Source: Bacillota bacterium (GTDB taxonomy: Bacteria > Bacillota > Clostridia > Lachnospirales > Lachnospiraceae). Taken from it: a stretch of DNA of 64,000 nucleotides. Below the pieces are notes generated by a model that saw only the letters and a program-made list of their open reading frames with translations, did no database searches and had not been told where the DNA came from. Below, piece after piece: positions 17,464 through 26,424 of the stretch (position 1 is its first letter; each line of letters opens with the position of its first letter). Made by a program: the position numbers and the translations under genes. Location of the stretch: the NCBI GenBank assembly GCA_023387655.1, contig JAEWHR010000127.1, positions 5,282 through 69,281 of the forward strand, read 5' to 3'.

Positions 17464-19215
17464 ATGTCAATGTTAAAAGTACTTGCGAAAAGTATACGGG
17501 AATTTAAAAAATATTCCATCAAAGCTCCCGTATTTGTTTCATTTGAGGTTATGATGGAATGTACCATACCTTTTATTATAGCCAAGCTCGTAAATCAAAT
17601 TAAAGCGGGATGTGAATTTAGTGTAATTGCAAGATATGGTCTTATCTTAGTAATAATGGCCGGGTTATCTTTAACTTTTGGAACAATCGCTGGTACCGCT
17701 TGTGCTACTGCATCCAGTGGTTTTGCACGTAATCTAAGAAAAGATATCTTTTATAGGATTCAGACGTATTCTTTTGAGAATATTGATCGTTTTTCCACAT
17801 CTTCTTTAGTTACTAGACTTACTACCGATGTATCAAATGTCCAGAACGCTTATATGATGATTATACGTACAGCAATTCGATGTCCTTTGATGCTTGTGTT
17901 TTCTTTTACCATGGCTTTCGTTATGGGTGGTAAAATGGCGTTTATCTTTTTATTTGTTGTACCTGTCCTTGGACTTGGTTTGTTTTTCATTATACGAAAA
18001 ACGATGCCATTGTTTAAAAAGGTATTTCGTAAGTACGATGTACTAAACAATTCCATTCAGGAAAACGTAAAAGGTATTCGTGTAGTAAAGTCATATGTTA
18101 GAGAAGATTATGAAAAGAAAAAGTTTGAAGAAGCTGCAGAAGATGTATGTGCTGACTTTACCAGAGCAGAAAAGATCTTGGCTATCAATAATCCTTTGAT
18201 GCAATTTTGTCTCAATACAGTTATGGTTTTTGTTTTATCCTTTGGATCTTATACTATCATCACTTCGAGAGGTCATGATCTAGATGTGGGACAGTTTTCT
18301 GCTTTACTTACTTATAGCTTCCAGATTTTAAGTAGCTTAATGATGTTATCCATGGTATTTGTTATGATTACGATGGCTAGTGAATCAGCACGCCGTATCG
18401 TGGAGGTATTGCAAGAAGAAAGTACATTAACAAGTACGGAACATAGTCTGAAAGAGGTAAAGGATGGTTCTGTAGACTTTGAACATGTGAGTTTTAAATA
18501 TTCACAAAAAGCAGAACGTATGTCCTTAGAAGAGATTAATCTTCATATTAAATCAGGAGAAACCATTGGAATTATTGGAGGTACCGGCTCCTCCAAGTCA
18601 TCCTTAGTACAATTAATCCCACGACTTTATGATGCCACAGAAGGAGTTGTAAAAGTAGGTGGTGTTGATGTTAGAAACTATGACTTAGATTCTCTTCGTA
18701 ATCAAGTAGCTGTGGTATTACAAAAAAATGTATTGTTTTCTGGTACGATAAAAGAAAATCTTCGTTGGGGAAACAAAGAAGCAACGGATGATGAGTTGAT
18801 TGAGGCATGTAAATTAGCCGAAGCAGATGAATTTATATCAAGATTCCCGGATGGTTATGATACTTATATTGAACAGGGTGGTTCGAACGTATCTGGTGGA
18901 CAGAAACAACGTTTATGTATCGCGCGTGCACTTTTAAAAAAGCCTAAAATTCTTATATTAGATGATTCTACCAGTGCAGTTGATACAAAGACAGATGCAT
19001 TGATTAGGAGATCAATGAAAGAATTTATCCCAGAGACAACTAAAATTATCATTGCCCAGAGAACAGCTTCCATAGAAGATGCTGACCGCATTATTGTTAT
19101 GGATGGTGGAACTATTAATGCGATAGGAACTCATGCAGAACTACTTAAGAGTAACAAAATCTATCAAGAAGTTTATTTTTCACAGAATAAGGCAGGTGAG
19201 CAGGATGCAGAATAA
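17464..19215 (+). CDS. ABC exporter half-transporter with degenerate nucleotide site
   Basis: One half of a heterodimeric type-IV ABC exporter (BmrC/LmrC, TM287-like). It has six membrane helices in residues 1-320, then a nucleotide-binding domain. Walker A is GGTGSSKSS near residue 371 with Ser for the last Gly. Walker B ends DDSTSAVD with Asp for the catalytic Glu, and the H-loop His is Gln (IIIAQR). The signature VSGGQKQR is intact. This is the usual pattern of the non-hydrolysing half. AAGGAGA precedes the ATG by 6 bp. The partner gene overlaps its end by 11 bp. Likely drug or peptide export. Confidence 0.9.
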   Translation: MSMLKVLAKSIREFKKYSIKAPVFVSFEVMMECTIPFIIAKLVNQIKAGCEFSVIARYGLILVIMAGLSLTFGTIAGTACATASSGFARNLRKDIFYRIQTYSFENIDRFSTSSLVTRLTTDVSNVQNAYMMIIRTAIRCPLMLVFSFTMAFVMGGKMAFIFLFVVPVLGLGLFFIIRKTMPLFKKVFRKYDVLNNSIQENVKGIRVVKSYVREDYEKKKFEEAAEDVCADFTRAEKILAINNPLMQFCLNTVMVFVLSFGSYTIITSRGHDLDVGQFSALLTYSFQILSSLMMLSMVFVMITMASESARRIVEVLQEESTLTSTEHSLKEVKDGSVDFEHVSFKYSQKAERMSLEEINLHIKSGETIGIIGGTGSSKSSLVQLIPRLYDATEGVVKVGGVDVRNYDLDSLRNQVAVVLQKNVLFSGTIKENLRWGNKEATDDELIEACKLAEADEFISRFPDGYDTYIEQGGSNVSGGQKQRLCIARALLKKPKILILDDSTSAVDTKTDALIRRSMKEFIPETTKIIIAQRTASIEDADRIIVMDGGTINAIGTHAELLKSNKIYQEVYFSQNKAGEQDAE

Positions 19216-21100
19216 GCCAGTAATCAAGCGAAAAGGTGTACTAAAGCGCCTAATCAAAACATTATTTGAATTTTATCCGGTTTTGTTGCCGATTGTAATA
19301 TGTTGTATTATCTTTAATGCAGTGATGGCTGCTATACCGTCTCTATTTATGCAAAATATCATATCAGCAATAGAAGATACGTGGCAAACAGGAGATTGGA
19401 AATCAGTATCCGGACAAATTGCTAGACTTGTAGGTTTATTAGCAACTTGTTATGTCTTATCTCTTACAGCATCCTTTGCATTTAACCGAATGATGGCAAT
19501 TATAACACAAGGTTCTTTAAAGAAACTTCGTGTAAAAATGTTTAACGGAATGCAGAATCTTCCAGTCCGTTTTTTTGATACGCACAATCATGGTGACATC
19601 ATGAGTTATTATACGAATGATATTGATACCCTACGCCAAATGATTTCACAGAGTATCCCTCAATTAATGACTTCAGGTATTATTGTAACAAGCGTATTTT
19701 GTATTATGTTATATTTCAGTGTTTGGATGGCTCTTGTGGTTTTAGTTGGTGTATTCATTATGTATAAAATCACAAAAAAAATTGGTGGCGGATCTGCAAA
19801 GTATTTTATCCGTCAACAAGCTGCTCTTGGTAAGGTAGAAGGCTTTGTAGAAGAGATGATGAATGGACAGAAGGTCGTAAAGGTATTCTGCCATGAAGAA
19901 GAATGTAAGGCTAATTTTGATAAGATCAATGATTCCTTATTTGCTGATTCCGAACGAGCAAACAAATATGCAAATACGCTCGGTCCAATTCTAAATAACA
20001 TAGGAAATATTCTTTATGTTTTTGTGGCATTATTTGGTGGATATTTATTACTTATCGATGCACCAAACGTTAGTTTCTCAGGACTTGCCATTAGTATTAG
20101 TATTGTAGTCCCATTTTTAAATATGACAAGGCAGTTTGCAGGTAACATCAACCAGGTATCTCACCAGATTAATGCAGTTGTTATGGGACTTGCAGGCGCA
20201 TCACGAATCTTTGAACTTATCGATCAAGAACCAGAAGAAGACGAAGGTTATGTAACCCTTGTGAATGCGAGAGAAGAGAATGGGCAACTTATTGAATGCT
20301 CAGAACGAACCGGTATTTGGGCTTGGAAACATCCTCATAGCGATGGAACAGTAACTTATACAAAACTAACCGGTGATGTTAGATTGTTTGATGTAGATTT
20401 TGGATATGTGGAAAATAAGACTATATTGCATAATATAACGATATATGCAGAGCCTGGACAAAAAATAGCTTTTGTTGGTGCAACCGGAGCTGGTAAAACC
20501 ACAATAACAAACTTAATTAATCGTTTCTACGATATTGCAGACGGCAAGATACGTTATGATGGTATTAATATTAATAAGATTAAAAAGTCAGATCTTCGCC
20601 GTTCTCTTGGTATAGTATTACAGGATACCAATTTATTTACTGGAACTGTGATGGATAATATTCGTTATGGTAAGTTAGACGCTACGGATGGAGAATGTAT
20701 TGAAGCTGCAAAGTTAGCAGGAGCTCATGACTTTATCACACGTTTGCCTAATGGTTATGAGACACCATTATCTAGCAATGGGGCAAATTTATCTCAAGGA
20801 CAAAGACAGTTATTGGCCATTGCACGTGCAGCGGTTGCTGACCCACCAGTTATGATTCTTGATGAAGCCACTTCCTCTATCGATACCCGCACAGAAGCAA
20901 TTGTACAGCGTGGTATGGATGCCTTAATGAAAGGGCGTACAGTATTTGTCATAGCACATCGACTTTCTACTGTTAAGAACTCTGATGTGATTATGGTATT
21001 AGAACAGGGTCATATCGTAGAGCGTGGTAGTCATGATCAGTTGATTGCAGAGCGAGGAAAATATTATCAGTTGTATACTGGTGCTTTTGAGTTAGAATAA
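19205..21100 (+). CDS. ABC exporter half-transporter, catalytically competent
   Basis: Partner half of the heterodimeric exporter, 631 residues from ATG 19205. That start follows a GGTGAGCAGG site inside the upstream gene; an in-frame ATG 72 bp earlier has no site. The membrane domain is in residues 1-330. The ATPase domain has Walker A GATGAGKTT, signature LSQGQRQLL, Walker B MILDEATSSID and H-loop IAHRLSTV, so the consensus residues are present here. An insertion of about 60 residues between the membrane and ATPase domains (ERTGIWAWKHPHSDG region) is typical of this subgroup. Confidence 0.92.
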   Translation: MQNKPVIKRKGVLKRLIKTLFEFYPVLLPIVICCIIFNAVMAAIPSLFMQNIISAIEDTWQTGDWKSVSGQIARLVGLLATCYVLSLTASFAFNRMMAIITQGSLKKLRVKMFNGMQNLPVRFFDTHNHGDIMSYYTNDIDTLRQMISQSIPQLMTSGIIVTSVFCIMLYFSVWMALVVLVGVFIMYKITKKIGGGSAKYFIRQQAALGKVEGFVEEMMNGQKVVKVFCHEEECKANFDKINDSLFADSERANKYANTLGPILNNIGNILYVFVALFGGYLLLIDAPNVSFSGLAISISIVVPFLNMTRQFAGNINQVSHQINAVVMGLAGASRIFELIDQEPEEDEGYVTLVNAREENGQLIECSERTGIWAWKHPHSDGTVTYTKLTGDVRLFDVDFGYVENKTILHNITIYAEPGQKIAFVGATGAGKTTITNLINRFYDIADGKIRYDGININKIKKSDLRRSLGIVLQDTNLFTGTVMDNIRYGKLDATDGECIEAAKLAGAHDFITRLPNGYETPLSSNGANLSQGQRQLLAIARAAVADPPVMILDEATSSIDTRTEAIVQRGMDALMKGRTVFVIAHRLSTVKNSDVIMVLEQGHIVERGSHDQLIAERGKYYQLYTGAFELE

Positions 21101-21133
21101 TAATTTATAAGTTACTTCATATGATTTATGATA

Positions 21134-21167
21134 GGTCGCTTGCTATTCGTGCAAGCGACCCTTTTTT
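21134..21167 (+). terminator. Intrinsic terminator of the ABC exporter operon
   Basis: Perfect 10-bp stem ggtcgcttgc / gcaagcgacc (21134-21143, 21151-21160) with a 7-nt loop and a run of six T after one C. Confidence 0.92.
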
Positions 21168-21229
21168 GTATTATGCATAGATTGGTGTGATTACAATGAT
21201 GGTTAGCACAATTATTTTTAGTAATTGAT

Positions 21230-21724
21230 TTAGGAGCATTCTTCTATTATTTTTTTTATTTCACTTACAATTTGACTTACTGTTTTATCGTCGGTGTTGA
21301 TTACGTAATCGTTGGGATAGGGTTCTAACTTCAACCATTCAAAGGATACCTCATTGTCATCACCGCGTTTTTTGTGACGCTCTATTAACGTCTTTTCAGA
21401 GCAAGTCAATGTAAATCCAATCGTTATGTAATCCTTCGCCATAATATCCTTCAAAATAGGTTCCCGGATTGATTCGTACATCACTACTACAGAAGAAAAA
21501 ACAACATAATCGAACTTTGAGTTTAAGTAGGTAGATAAAACAAAGGACATGTTTTTATCACCGTCTCGAAGTCTTTTATCATTAAGTGAAAATGGATTGA
21601 CACACCACATCCAGTCTCCGTCACAATAGGCACTGTTTTCATAGGATTCAAACAAGCTGGTTGCTACTGTAGTCTTACCGACACAGGGCGAACCACTTAT
21701 GATGATTAATTTTTGCTTAGACAT
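21230..21724 (-). CDS. P-loop nucleoside/nucleotide kinase-like protein
   Basis: Small AAA/adenylate-kinase-like P-loop protein of 164 residues. Walker A is GSPCVGKTT at about residues 11-19. DGDWMWCVNPF follows the first strand, and a lid-like RHKKRGDD segment lies near residue 115. It resembles uncharacterised shikimate-kinase/chloramphenicol-phosphotransferase-like kinases, and the substrate is unknown. GGAGG lies 8 bp before the ATG. It is a single gene on the minus strand between two plus-strand units. Confidence 0.75.
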   Translation of the reverse strand: MSKQKLIIISGSPCVGKTTVATSLFESYENSAYCDGDWMWCVNPFSLNDKRLRDGDKNMSFVLSTYLNSKFDYVVFSSVVVMYESIREPILKDIMAKDYITIGFTLTCSEKTLIERHKKRGDDNEVSFEWLKLEPYPNDYVINTDDKTVSQIVSEIKKIIEECS

Positions 21725-21862
21725 TCTCTTACCTCCATTTAGAAATATGTATTGATCATAAAAACGCAGAAGAAATAATTACTCTCTTGTTAGAAATTTT
21801 CCAAAAGCTAACATTCTTTTCTCTTATACTCTAAATTCAAACGCTAAGCCTGTCAAGTAATT

Positions 21863-21903
21863 CTGTATTCTTAAAAACATTATCTGTATTCTTAAAAACA
21901 TTA
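21863..21903. repeat. Two 20-bp direct repeats
   Basis: CTGTATTCTTAAAAACATTA occurs at 21863-21882 and again at 21884-21903, in the 524-bp gap before the two-component operon. Confidence 0.85.
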
Positions 21904-22064
21904 AAAACTCAAGTTGCCACCATTTTTTTACAGTAGATTATATCTCTATTCACAGTAATTAATTGTTTGAATGGAAAAACTAAGAAATATGTTTAACAAC
22001 GTATATGGATATGGTAAACTAATGGTAATGAAAACCAAAGTATGATAAAGAAAATCTAGTATAT

Positions 22065-22220
22065 CGAAGAACTATAAAATGAAGTCCTAATAAAACGAAG
22101 AACTATAAAATGAAGTTCTAATAAAACGAAGATTTATGAAGCGAAGATTTATAAAATGAAGATCTATAAATTGAAGTCCAAAACGAATTTATAAACTGAA
22201 GTTCTATAAAATGAAAGAAT
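22065..22220. repeat. Tandem AT-rich repeats upstream of the sensor kinase
   Basis: Two near-identical 31-bp units at 22065-22095 and 22096-22126, each beginning cgaagaactataaaatgaag. Shorter decayed copies of the cgaag-tataaaatgaag core run to about 22220. They end immediately before the kinase ribosome site, so they form the 5' leader of that operon. No further gene is seen in 21725-22248. Confidence 0.8.
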
Positions 22221-22248
22221 TCATGTTTCCTGAAAGGAGAATACCTAT

Positions 22249-23328
22249 TTGAATTCCCTTTATGATCGGCTACTTATTTTAATATGTTGCAGCTTTTTTC
22301 TGGATTTAAATACTAACATAAAATATGCAGTGATAGCTTTACTGCTTGCCATGGCTATCAGTGCATTTAATTATGTAATCGAAAAAAATCTATTTTTTTA
22401 TGTAAGTTATATCTGCTATTTTCTTCTTTGTTTATTCATGCCACAATTTTTTGCTTTTCTACCTCTACTTTTGTATGATTCCGTTTGGTTTCATAAGATG
22501 GTGTTAAGTATTTCAGTTGTATTTACTGCGGGATATCAACTTTCGCAATTTGATTCGATTTTTACATGTTTATTTTTTATTATGTTACATATTATCTCAA
22601 TTATATTAGCGATACGAACGATGAAACTAAATCATTTGAAGGCGCAGCTTATTAAGATTCAAGATACAACCAAAGAATCTAAGATGGAGTTAGAAGCAAG
22701 AAATCAGGAACTCATAAGGCAGCAGGATACCGAGATCTATTTAGCTACATTAAAAGAGAGAAATCGAATTGCCAGAGAAATTCATGATAACGTCGGTCAT
22801 ATGTTATCTCGCTCTATCCTAATGGTTGGTGCATCCATCGCTGTAAATAAGAATAAAGAAAGTGATGAATTACTGTGTAGTTTAAAAGAAACATTATCAG
22901 AAGCTATGAATTCCATAAGACTCAGTGTTCATGATCTGCATGATGGTGCGATTGATTTAAAAACCAGCGTCGAGCAGTTGGTAAATGAAGTATCCTTTTG
23001 TAAGGTGGAACTAGATTATGATATGGGAAATCTGGCAAATCGAAATCTTAAGTATTGTTTTTTATCAATATTAAAAGAGGCGTTTTCTAACATTATAAAG
23101 CATAGCAATGCCACGAAAGTAGAAGTGGTGTTACGAGAACATCCGGGGATGTATCAGTTACTGATAAAGGACAATGGAACCGGAGTGAAAAAGACACAAG
23201 GAGAAGGAATCGGATTAACGAACATGCAGGACAGAGTGAATGCATTAGGGGGAAATATTACGATAACTTCAGAGAAAGGATTTCGGATATTTGTTATGAT
23301 ACCAAGAAAACAAGAGGAGAAAGAGTGA
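22249..23328 (+). CDS. Sensor histidine kinase, NarL/DesK-type
   Basis: Membrane sensor that phosphorylates the response regulator encoded downstream. About four to five hydrophobic segments fill residues 5-125. A coiled coil follows (about 125-170), then a HisKA_3 dimerisation helix with phosphoacceptor His 179 in REIHDNVGHML. A HATPase_c domain carries LKEAFSNIIKHSNA and DNGTGVK...GIGLTNMQDR. The start is TTG at 22249, 8 bp after AAGGAGA; no in-frame ATG fits. There is no extracytoplasmic domain, so a membrane-state signal is likely. Confidence 0.88.
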   Translation: MNSLYDRLLILICCSFFLDLNTNIKYAVIALLLAMAISAFNYVIEKNLFFYVSYICYFLLCLFMPQFFAFLPLLLYDSVWFHKMVLSISVVFTAGYQLSQFDSIFTCLFFIMLHIISIILAIRTMKLNHLKAQLIKIQDTTKESKMELEARNQELIRQQDTEIYLATLKERNRIAREIHDNVGHMLSRSILMVGASIAVNKNKESDELLCSLKETLSEAMNSIRLSVHDLHDGAIDLKTSVEQLVNEVSFCKVELDYDMGNLANRNLKYCFLSILKEAFSNIIKHSNATKVEVVLREHPGMYQLLIKDNGTGVKKTQGEGIGLTNMQDRVNALGGNITITSEKGFRIFVMIPRKQEEKE

Positions 23329-23376
23329 AAGATCTTTAATCTTTCACTCATCAAGTTTGTGCTGCGCTAAACTTGA
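23323..23376 (+). promoter_or_regulatory. Paired hairpins between kinase and regulator genes
   Basis: A first 10-bp perfect stem overlaps the kinase stop codon (gagtgaaaga 23323-23332 with tctttcactc 23340-23349). A second 8-bp stem follows (tcaagttt 23351-23358 with aaacttga 23369-23376). Neither has a T-tract. They may set the relative yield of kinase and regulator through mRNA processing or translation. Confidence 0.5.
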
Positions 23377-23421
23377 GTCATTCGCTACTCCTAAAAGACA
23401 GTCGCAGCATGGAGGCTAAGG

Positions 23422-24045
23422 TTGAGAATTGTAATTGTAGATGATGATCGTTTGGTATGTTCGTCATTAAAGGTTATCTTAGAAATGGATTCTGAGATTA
23501 AAGTTGATGCCATCGGTAATGATGGGAGTGAAGCTGTCACGCTATATGAGCAGCATGTTCCAGATGTACTTTTAATGGATATTCGTATGGTAACAATGAG
23601 CGGAATTGAGGCAGCTGAACAGATATTAGCAAAGCATAAAAATGCTAAGATATTATTTTTAACAACATTTTCTGATGATGAGTACATAGTAAAAGCATTA
23701 AAGATTGGTGCCAAAGGTTATCTGCTAAAGCAAGACTATGATAGCATCCTTCCTGCTCTAAAAGCGGTTTTCATTGGTCAAAGTGTCTTTGGCTCTGATG
23801 TCGTTACGAAACTACCAGATTTAATGCAAAAGAAAAAAGAATTTCCTTATGAGAAGTATCAACTGACGAAGAAGGAATATGAACTCCTTAGTATGGTCGC
23901 GGAAGGGCTAAGCAACAAAGAAATTGCGGATGCTATGTTCTTAGGTGAAGGTACGGTTAGAAATTATCTTAGTAATTTGTTATTAAAGCTTGATGTTAGA
24001 GATCGGACGCAAGCAGCAATTTTCTATTATAAGCAAATGCAGTAA
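23422..24045 (+). CDS. Response regulator, NarL/LuxR type
   Basis: Receiver domain in residues 1-120 with acidic DDD near residue 7, phosphoacceptor Asp 53 in LLMDIRM and a conserved Lys in KGYLLKQ. A LuxR-type helix-turn-helix fills residues 145-205 (LTKKEYELLSMVAEGLSNKE). The start is TTG at 23422, 6 bp after GGAGG. It pairs with the kinase upstream. A truncated copy of its 3' third lies at 29747-30049. The target genes are not evident. Confidence 0.92.
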   Translation: MRIVIVDDDRLVCSSLKVILEMDSEIKVDAIGNDGSEAVTLYEQHVPDVLLMDIRMVTMSGIEAAEQILAKHKNAKILFLTTFSDDEYIVKALKIGAKGYLLKQDYDSILPALKAVFIGQSVFGSDVVTKLPDLMQKKKEFPYEKYQLTKKEYELLSMVAEGLSNKEIADAMFLGEGTVRNYLSNLLLKLDVRDRTQAAIFYYKQMQ

Positions 24046-24092
24046 TTTATAGTCAAATACCACAGTGATTTGGCAGAATGGAGTAATCACAA

Positions 24093-25019
24093 ATGATTGA
24101 AGAAGCTTTACTATACTATAATTTTCTCAACCCGAAATACACGTTTATAAGACATAACGAAAATATGACTTATCAAGTGATAGATGGTAATGATAAGTTT
24201 TTATTAAGAATACATAAAGCGGCGGAGGGCTTGAATTTTTCGTTTCAGTGTGGTGAAACACCAAGAGAAGTTTTTATCCATAGTGAAATCGAGCTTTTAA
24301 TGAAGATGCTCTCTGATACAAATATAAGAGTTCAGCAACCGATAACAAATAAACTAGGTGAATACATCACGAAACTTCGCTCAGGACATTATGTGACTGT
24401 ACTTTCCTGGTTTGATGGTGAAGATTTGAGGAGTGCGACAATTACCAGTGAAATTGTATATGATATTGGTAAATTAATTGGAAGTCTCCATAATCAGATG
24501 TCTAGGTTGCCATATTTTCATCGATATAGCTATGACGAAGATATGATTGAACGAGTTCTAAATGAAATAAAAAAGGCATTTGAGCTTCAACATATAGAAG
24601 AAAAACATTATGAATGTATTCGGACTTTTCTACTAGGTTTTTCTAAACTAATCCATAAAGAAAAGAAGAATTTCATTCTAATACATGCAGATTTAAGCAA
24701 ATCAAATCTTATAAACAATGGGAATGAGATTATACCGATTGATTTTTCTTTATCTGGTTATGCTCTTCCAGAAATGGATTTAGCAGATATGAGCTGTAGC
24801 TTAAATGATAAAACACTAACATCGTCTTTGTTAGACGGTTATCGTTGCGTTAGTGAGTATTCTCTGAATGAATTTTATGTAGATGTATATTTTGCATTTT
24901 CTATAATATTATATATTGCGTATCATCATGAGAACTTTATTGGGGATGAGAAATCTCAGAAATCATTAGATCGATGGACAACTACGATTATAGAGCCCAT
25001 AGTAGCAAAGATGAAGTAA
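24093..25019 (+). CDS. Aminoglycoside-phosphotransferase-fold (APH) kinase
   Basis: Protein-kinase-like small-molecule phosphotransferase, 308 residues. An N-terminal nucleotide lobe contains FLLRIHKAAEG. The catalytic loop HADLSKSNLI and the metal-binding PIDFSLSG lie near residues 200-225, followed by EMDLADMS. The family includes choline, homoserine and aminoglycoside kinases, and the substrate cannot be assigned. The ribosome site is weak (GGAG about 10 bp upstream). Confidence 0.8.
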   Translation: MIEEALLYYNFLNPKYTFIRHNENMTYQVIDGNDKFLLRIHKAAEGLNFSFQCGETPREVFIHSEIELLMKMLSDTNIRVQQPITNKLGEYITKLRSGHYVTVLSWFDGEDLRSATITSEIVYDIGKLIGSLHNQMSRLPYFHRYSYDEDMIERVLNEIKKAFELQHIEEKHYECIRTFLLGFSKLIHKEKKNFILIHADLSKSNLINNGNEIIPIDFSLSGYALPEMDLADMSCSLNDKTLTSSLLDGYRCVSEYSLNEFYVDVYFAFSIILYIAYHHENFIGDEKSQKSLDRWTTTIIEPIVAKMK

Positions 25020-25034
25020 ATATTGGAAAGAAAT

Positions 25035-25101
25035 AAAAGGCACTATGTAGAAACTTCTTTCTATCAAGTAGATAGAGAGTGAGCCTACCTGGTGCCTTTT
25101 T
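25035..25101 (+). terminator. Terminator after the APH-like gene
   Basis: aaaaggcac (25035-25043) pairs with gtgcctttt (25092-25100), with further internal pairing and T residues at the 3' end. Confidence 0.65.
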
Positions 25102-25200
25102 CATCCTTGCTCCATGCTTGTCGCTTTCCAGAATATTTGTTCTTATCATTTCCTGTTTATTTGTGATATGATACAATAGAAACTAATGGGAGGTGTCGGT

Positions 25201-26334
25201 ATGAAATTTATGCATTTATCAGACTTGCATATTGGAAAAAGAGTGAATGAGTTTTCCATGATAGAAGATCAGATCTATATCTTACAAAAGATTTTAGAGC
25301 TAGCGGATAAAGAAAAACCAGATGCAATCTTGATTGCTGGTGATGTGTACGATAAGAATCTGCCGACGATTGATGGCGTTAATCTTTTGGATGATTTTTT
25401 ATCGGGCTTACACGAGAGAAGGATTCCAGTGTTTATGATTAGTGGAAATCATGATTCTGCGGATCGACTTAATTTCGCAAGTCGGATATTAAGAAATAAT
25501 GATGTTTATATAGCAGGAACTTATCAGGGGGAGATAGCACGATTTACGATAAAAGATGGACAGGGTCCGGTAAATATTTATCTGTTGCCCTTTGTTAAAC
25601 CTGCCATTGCTTCGGTGTATCACGAGGGAGTTGAATCCTATCATGATGCAGTGAAAGCGATTCTGTCAGCAACGAATGTAAATAAAGCAGAAAGAAATAT
25701 TCTAGTGGCGCATCAATTTGTGACTGCTGGAGATATTTCGCCAGAATGTTGTGATTCTGAAAATATATCAGTTGGTGGGCTTGATAATGTAGATGTCAGT
25801 GTTTTCGATGATTTTGATTATGTCGCACTGGGACATCTTCATGGTCCACAGCGAATTGGTAGAGATACGGTTCGATATGCGGGTTCCCCACTAAAATACT
25901 CTTTTTCTGAGACAAATCAGAAAAAGTCCGTAACGATGGTAACGATTAATAACAAGGAGGAGATTATACAGGAGTATATCCCATTAATTCCTTTAAGAGA
26001 TATGCGTCAGTTAAAAGGACCAATTGATGAGTTATTGAATCCTAAGAATTATAAAAATGGAAATACGATGGACTATATTCATGCTACTTTAACGGATGAA
26101 GAGGAAATCTATGATGCTATCGGACGGATTCGAAGCATTTACCCAAATGTAATGCGCATTGATTTTGATAACAGTAAGACGAAGCCAAATGATACAGCGA
26201 AACTGGTAGCAGAAGATGTAGTTAGGAAAGATCCTTTGTGGTTATTTGAAGAGTTTTTTAAGAATCAGAATAATGTTCCTATGTCAGAGGAGCAGCATGA
26301 GATTATGAAAAAACTACTCATGGAGCAGGAGTAA
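25201..26334 (+). CDS. sbcD: Exonuclease SbcCD, nuclease subunit SbcD (Mre11-like)
   Basis: Mn-dependent nuclease subunit that opens hairpins and trims DNA ends with SbcC. Phosphoesterase motifs are in order: DLHIGK near residue 7, GDVYD near 50, GNHDS near 85 and GHLHGPQ near 215. It has 377 residues from ATG 25201, which follows GGGAGG; an in-frame ATG at 25186 overlaps that site and is rejected. sbcC follows after 90 bp. Confidence 0.95.
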   Translation: MKFMHLSDLHIGKRVNEFSMIEDQIYILQKILELADKEKPDAILIAGDVYDKNLPTIDGVNLLDDFLSGLHERRIPVFMISGNHDSADRLNFASRILRNNDVYIAGTYQGEIARFTIKDGQGPVNIYLLPFVKPAIASVYHEGVESYHDAVKAILSATNVNKAERNILVAHQFVTAGDISPECCDSENISVGGLDNVDVSVFDDFDYVALGHLHGPQRIGRDTVRYAGSPLKYSFSETNQKKSVTMVTINNKEEIIQEYIPLIPLRDMRQLKGPIDELLNPKNYKNGNTMDYIHATLTDEEEIYDAIGRIRSIYPNVMRIDFDNSKTKPNDTAKLVAEDVVRKDPLWLFEEFFKNQNNVPMSEEQHEIMKKLLMEQE

Positions 26335-26424
26335 TTATTATGACAATATGTGGTTGAGCATAGATATCATGTTAATAAGAAGTCACAGACGTATGAGTAG
26401 AGTTTAGGAAAGGAGGGGGAATTC

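Noticed and set aside
17464..19215. Inactivated ABC exporter gene
   Set aside because: The altered Walker A, Walker B and H-loop residues are the normal pattern for the non-hydrolysing half of a heterodimeric exporter, and the gene is otherwise intact.
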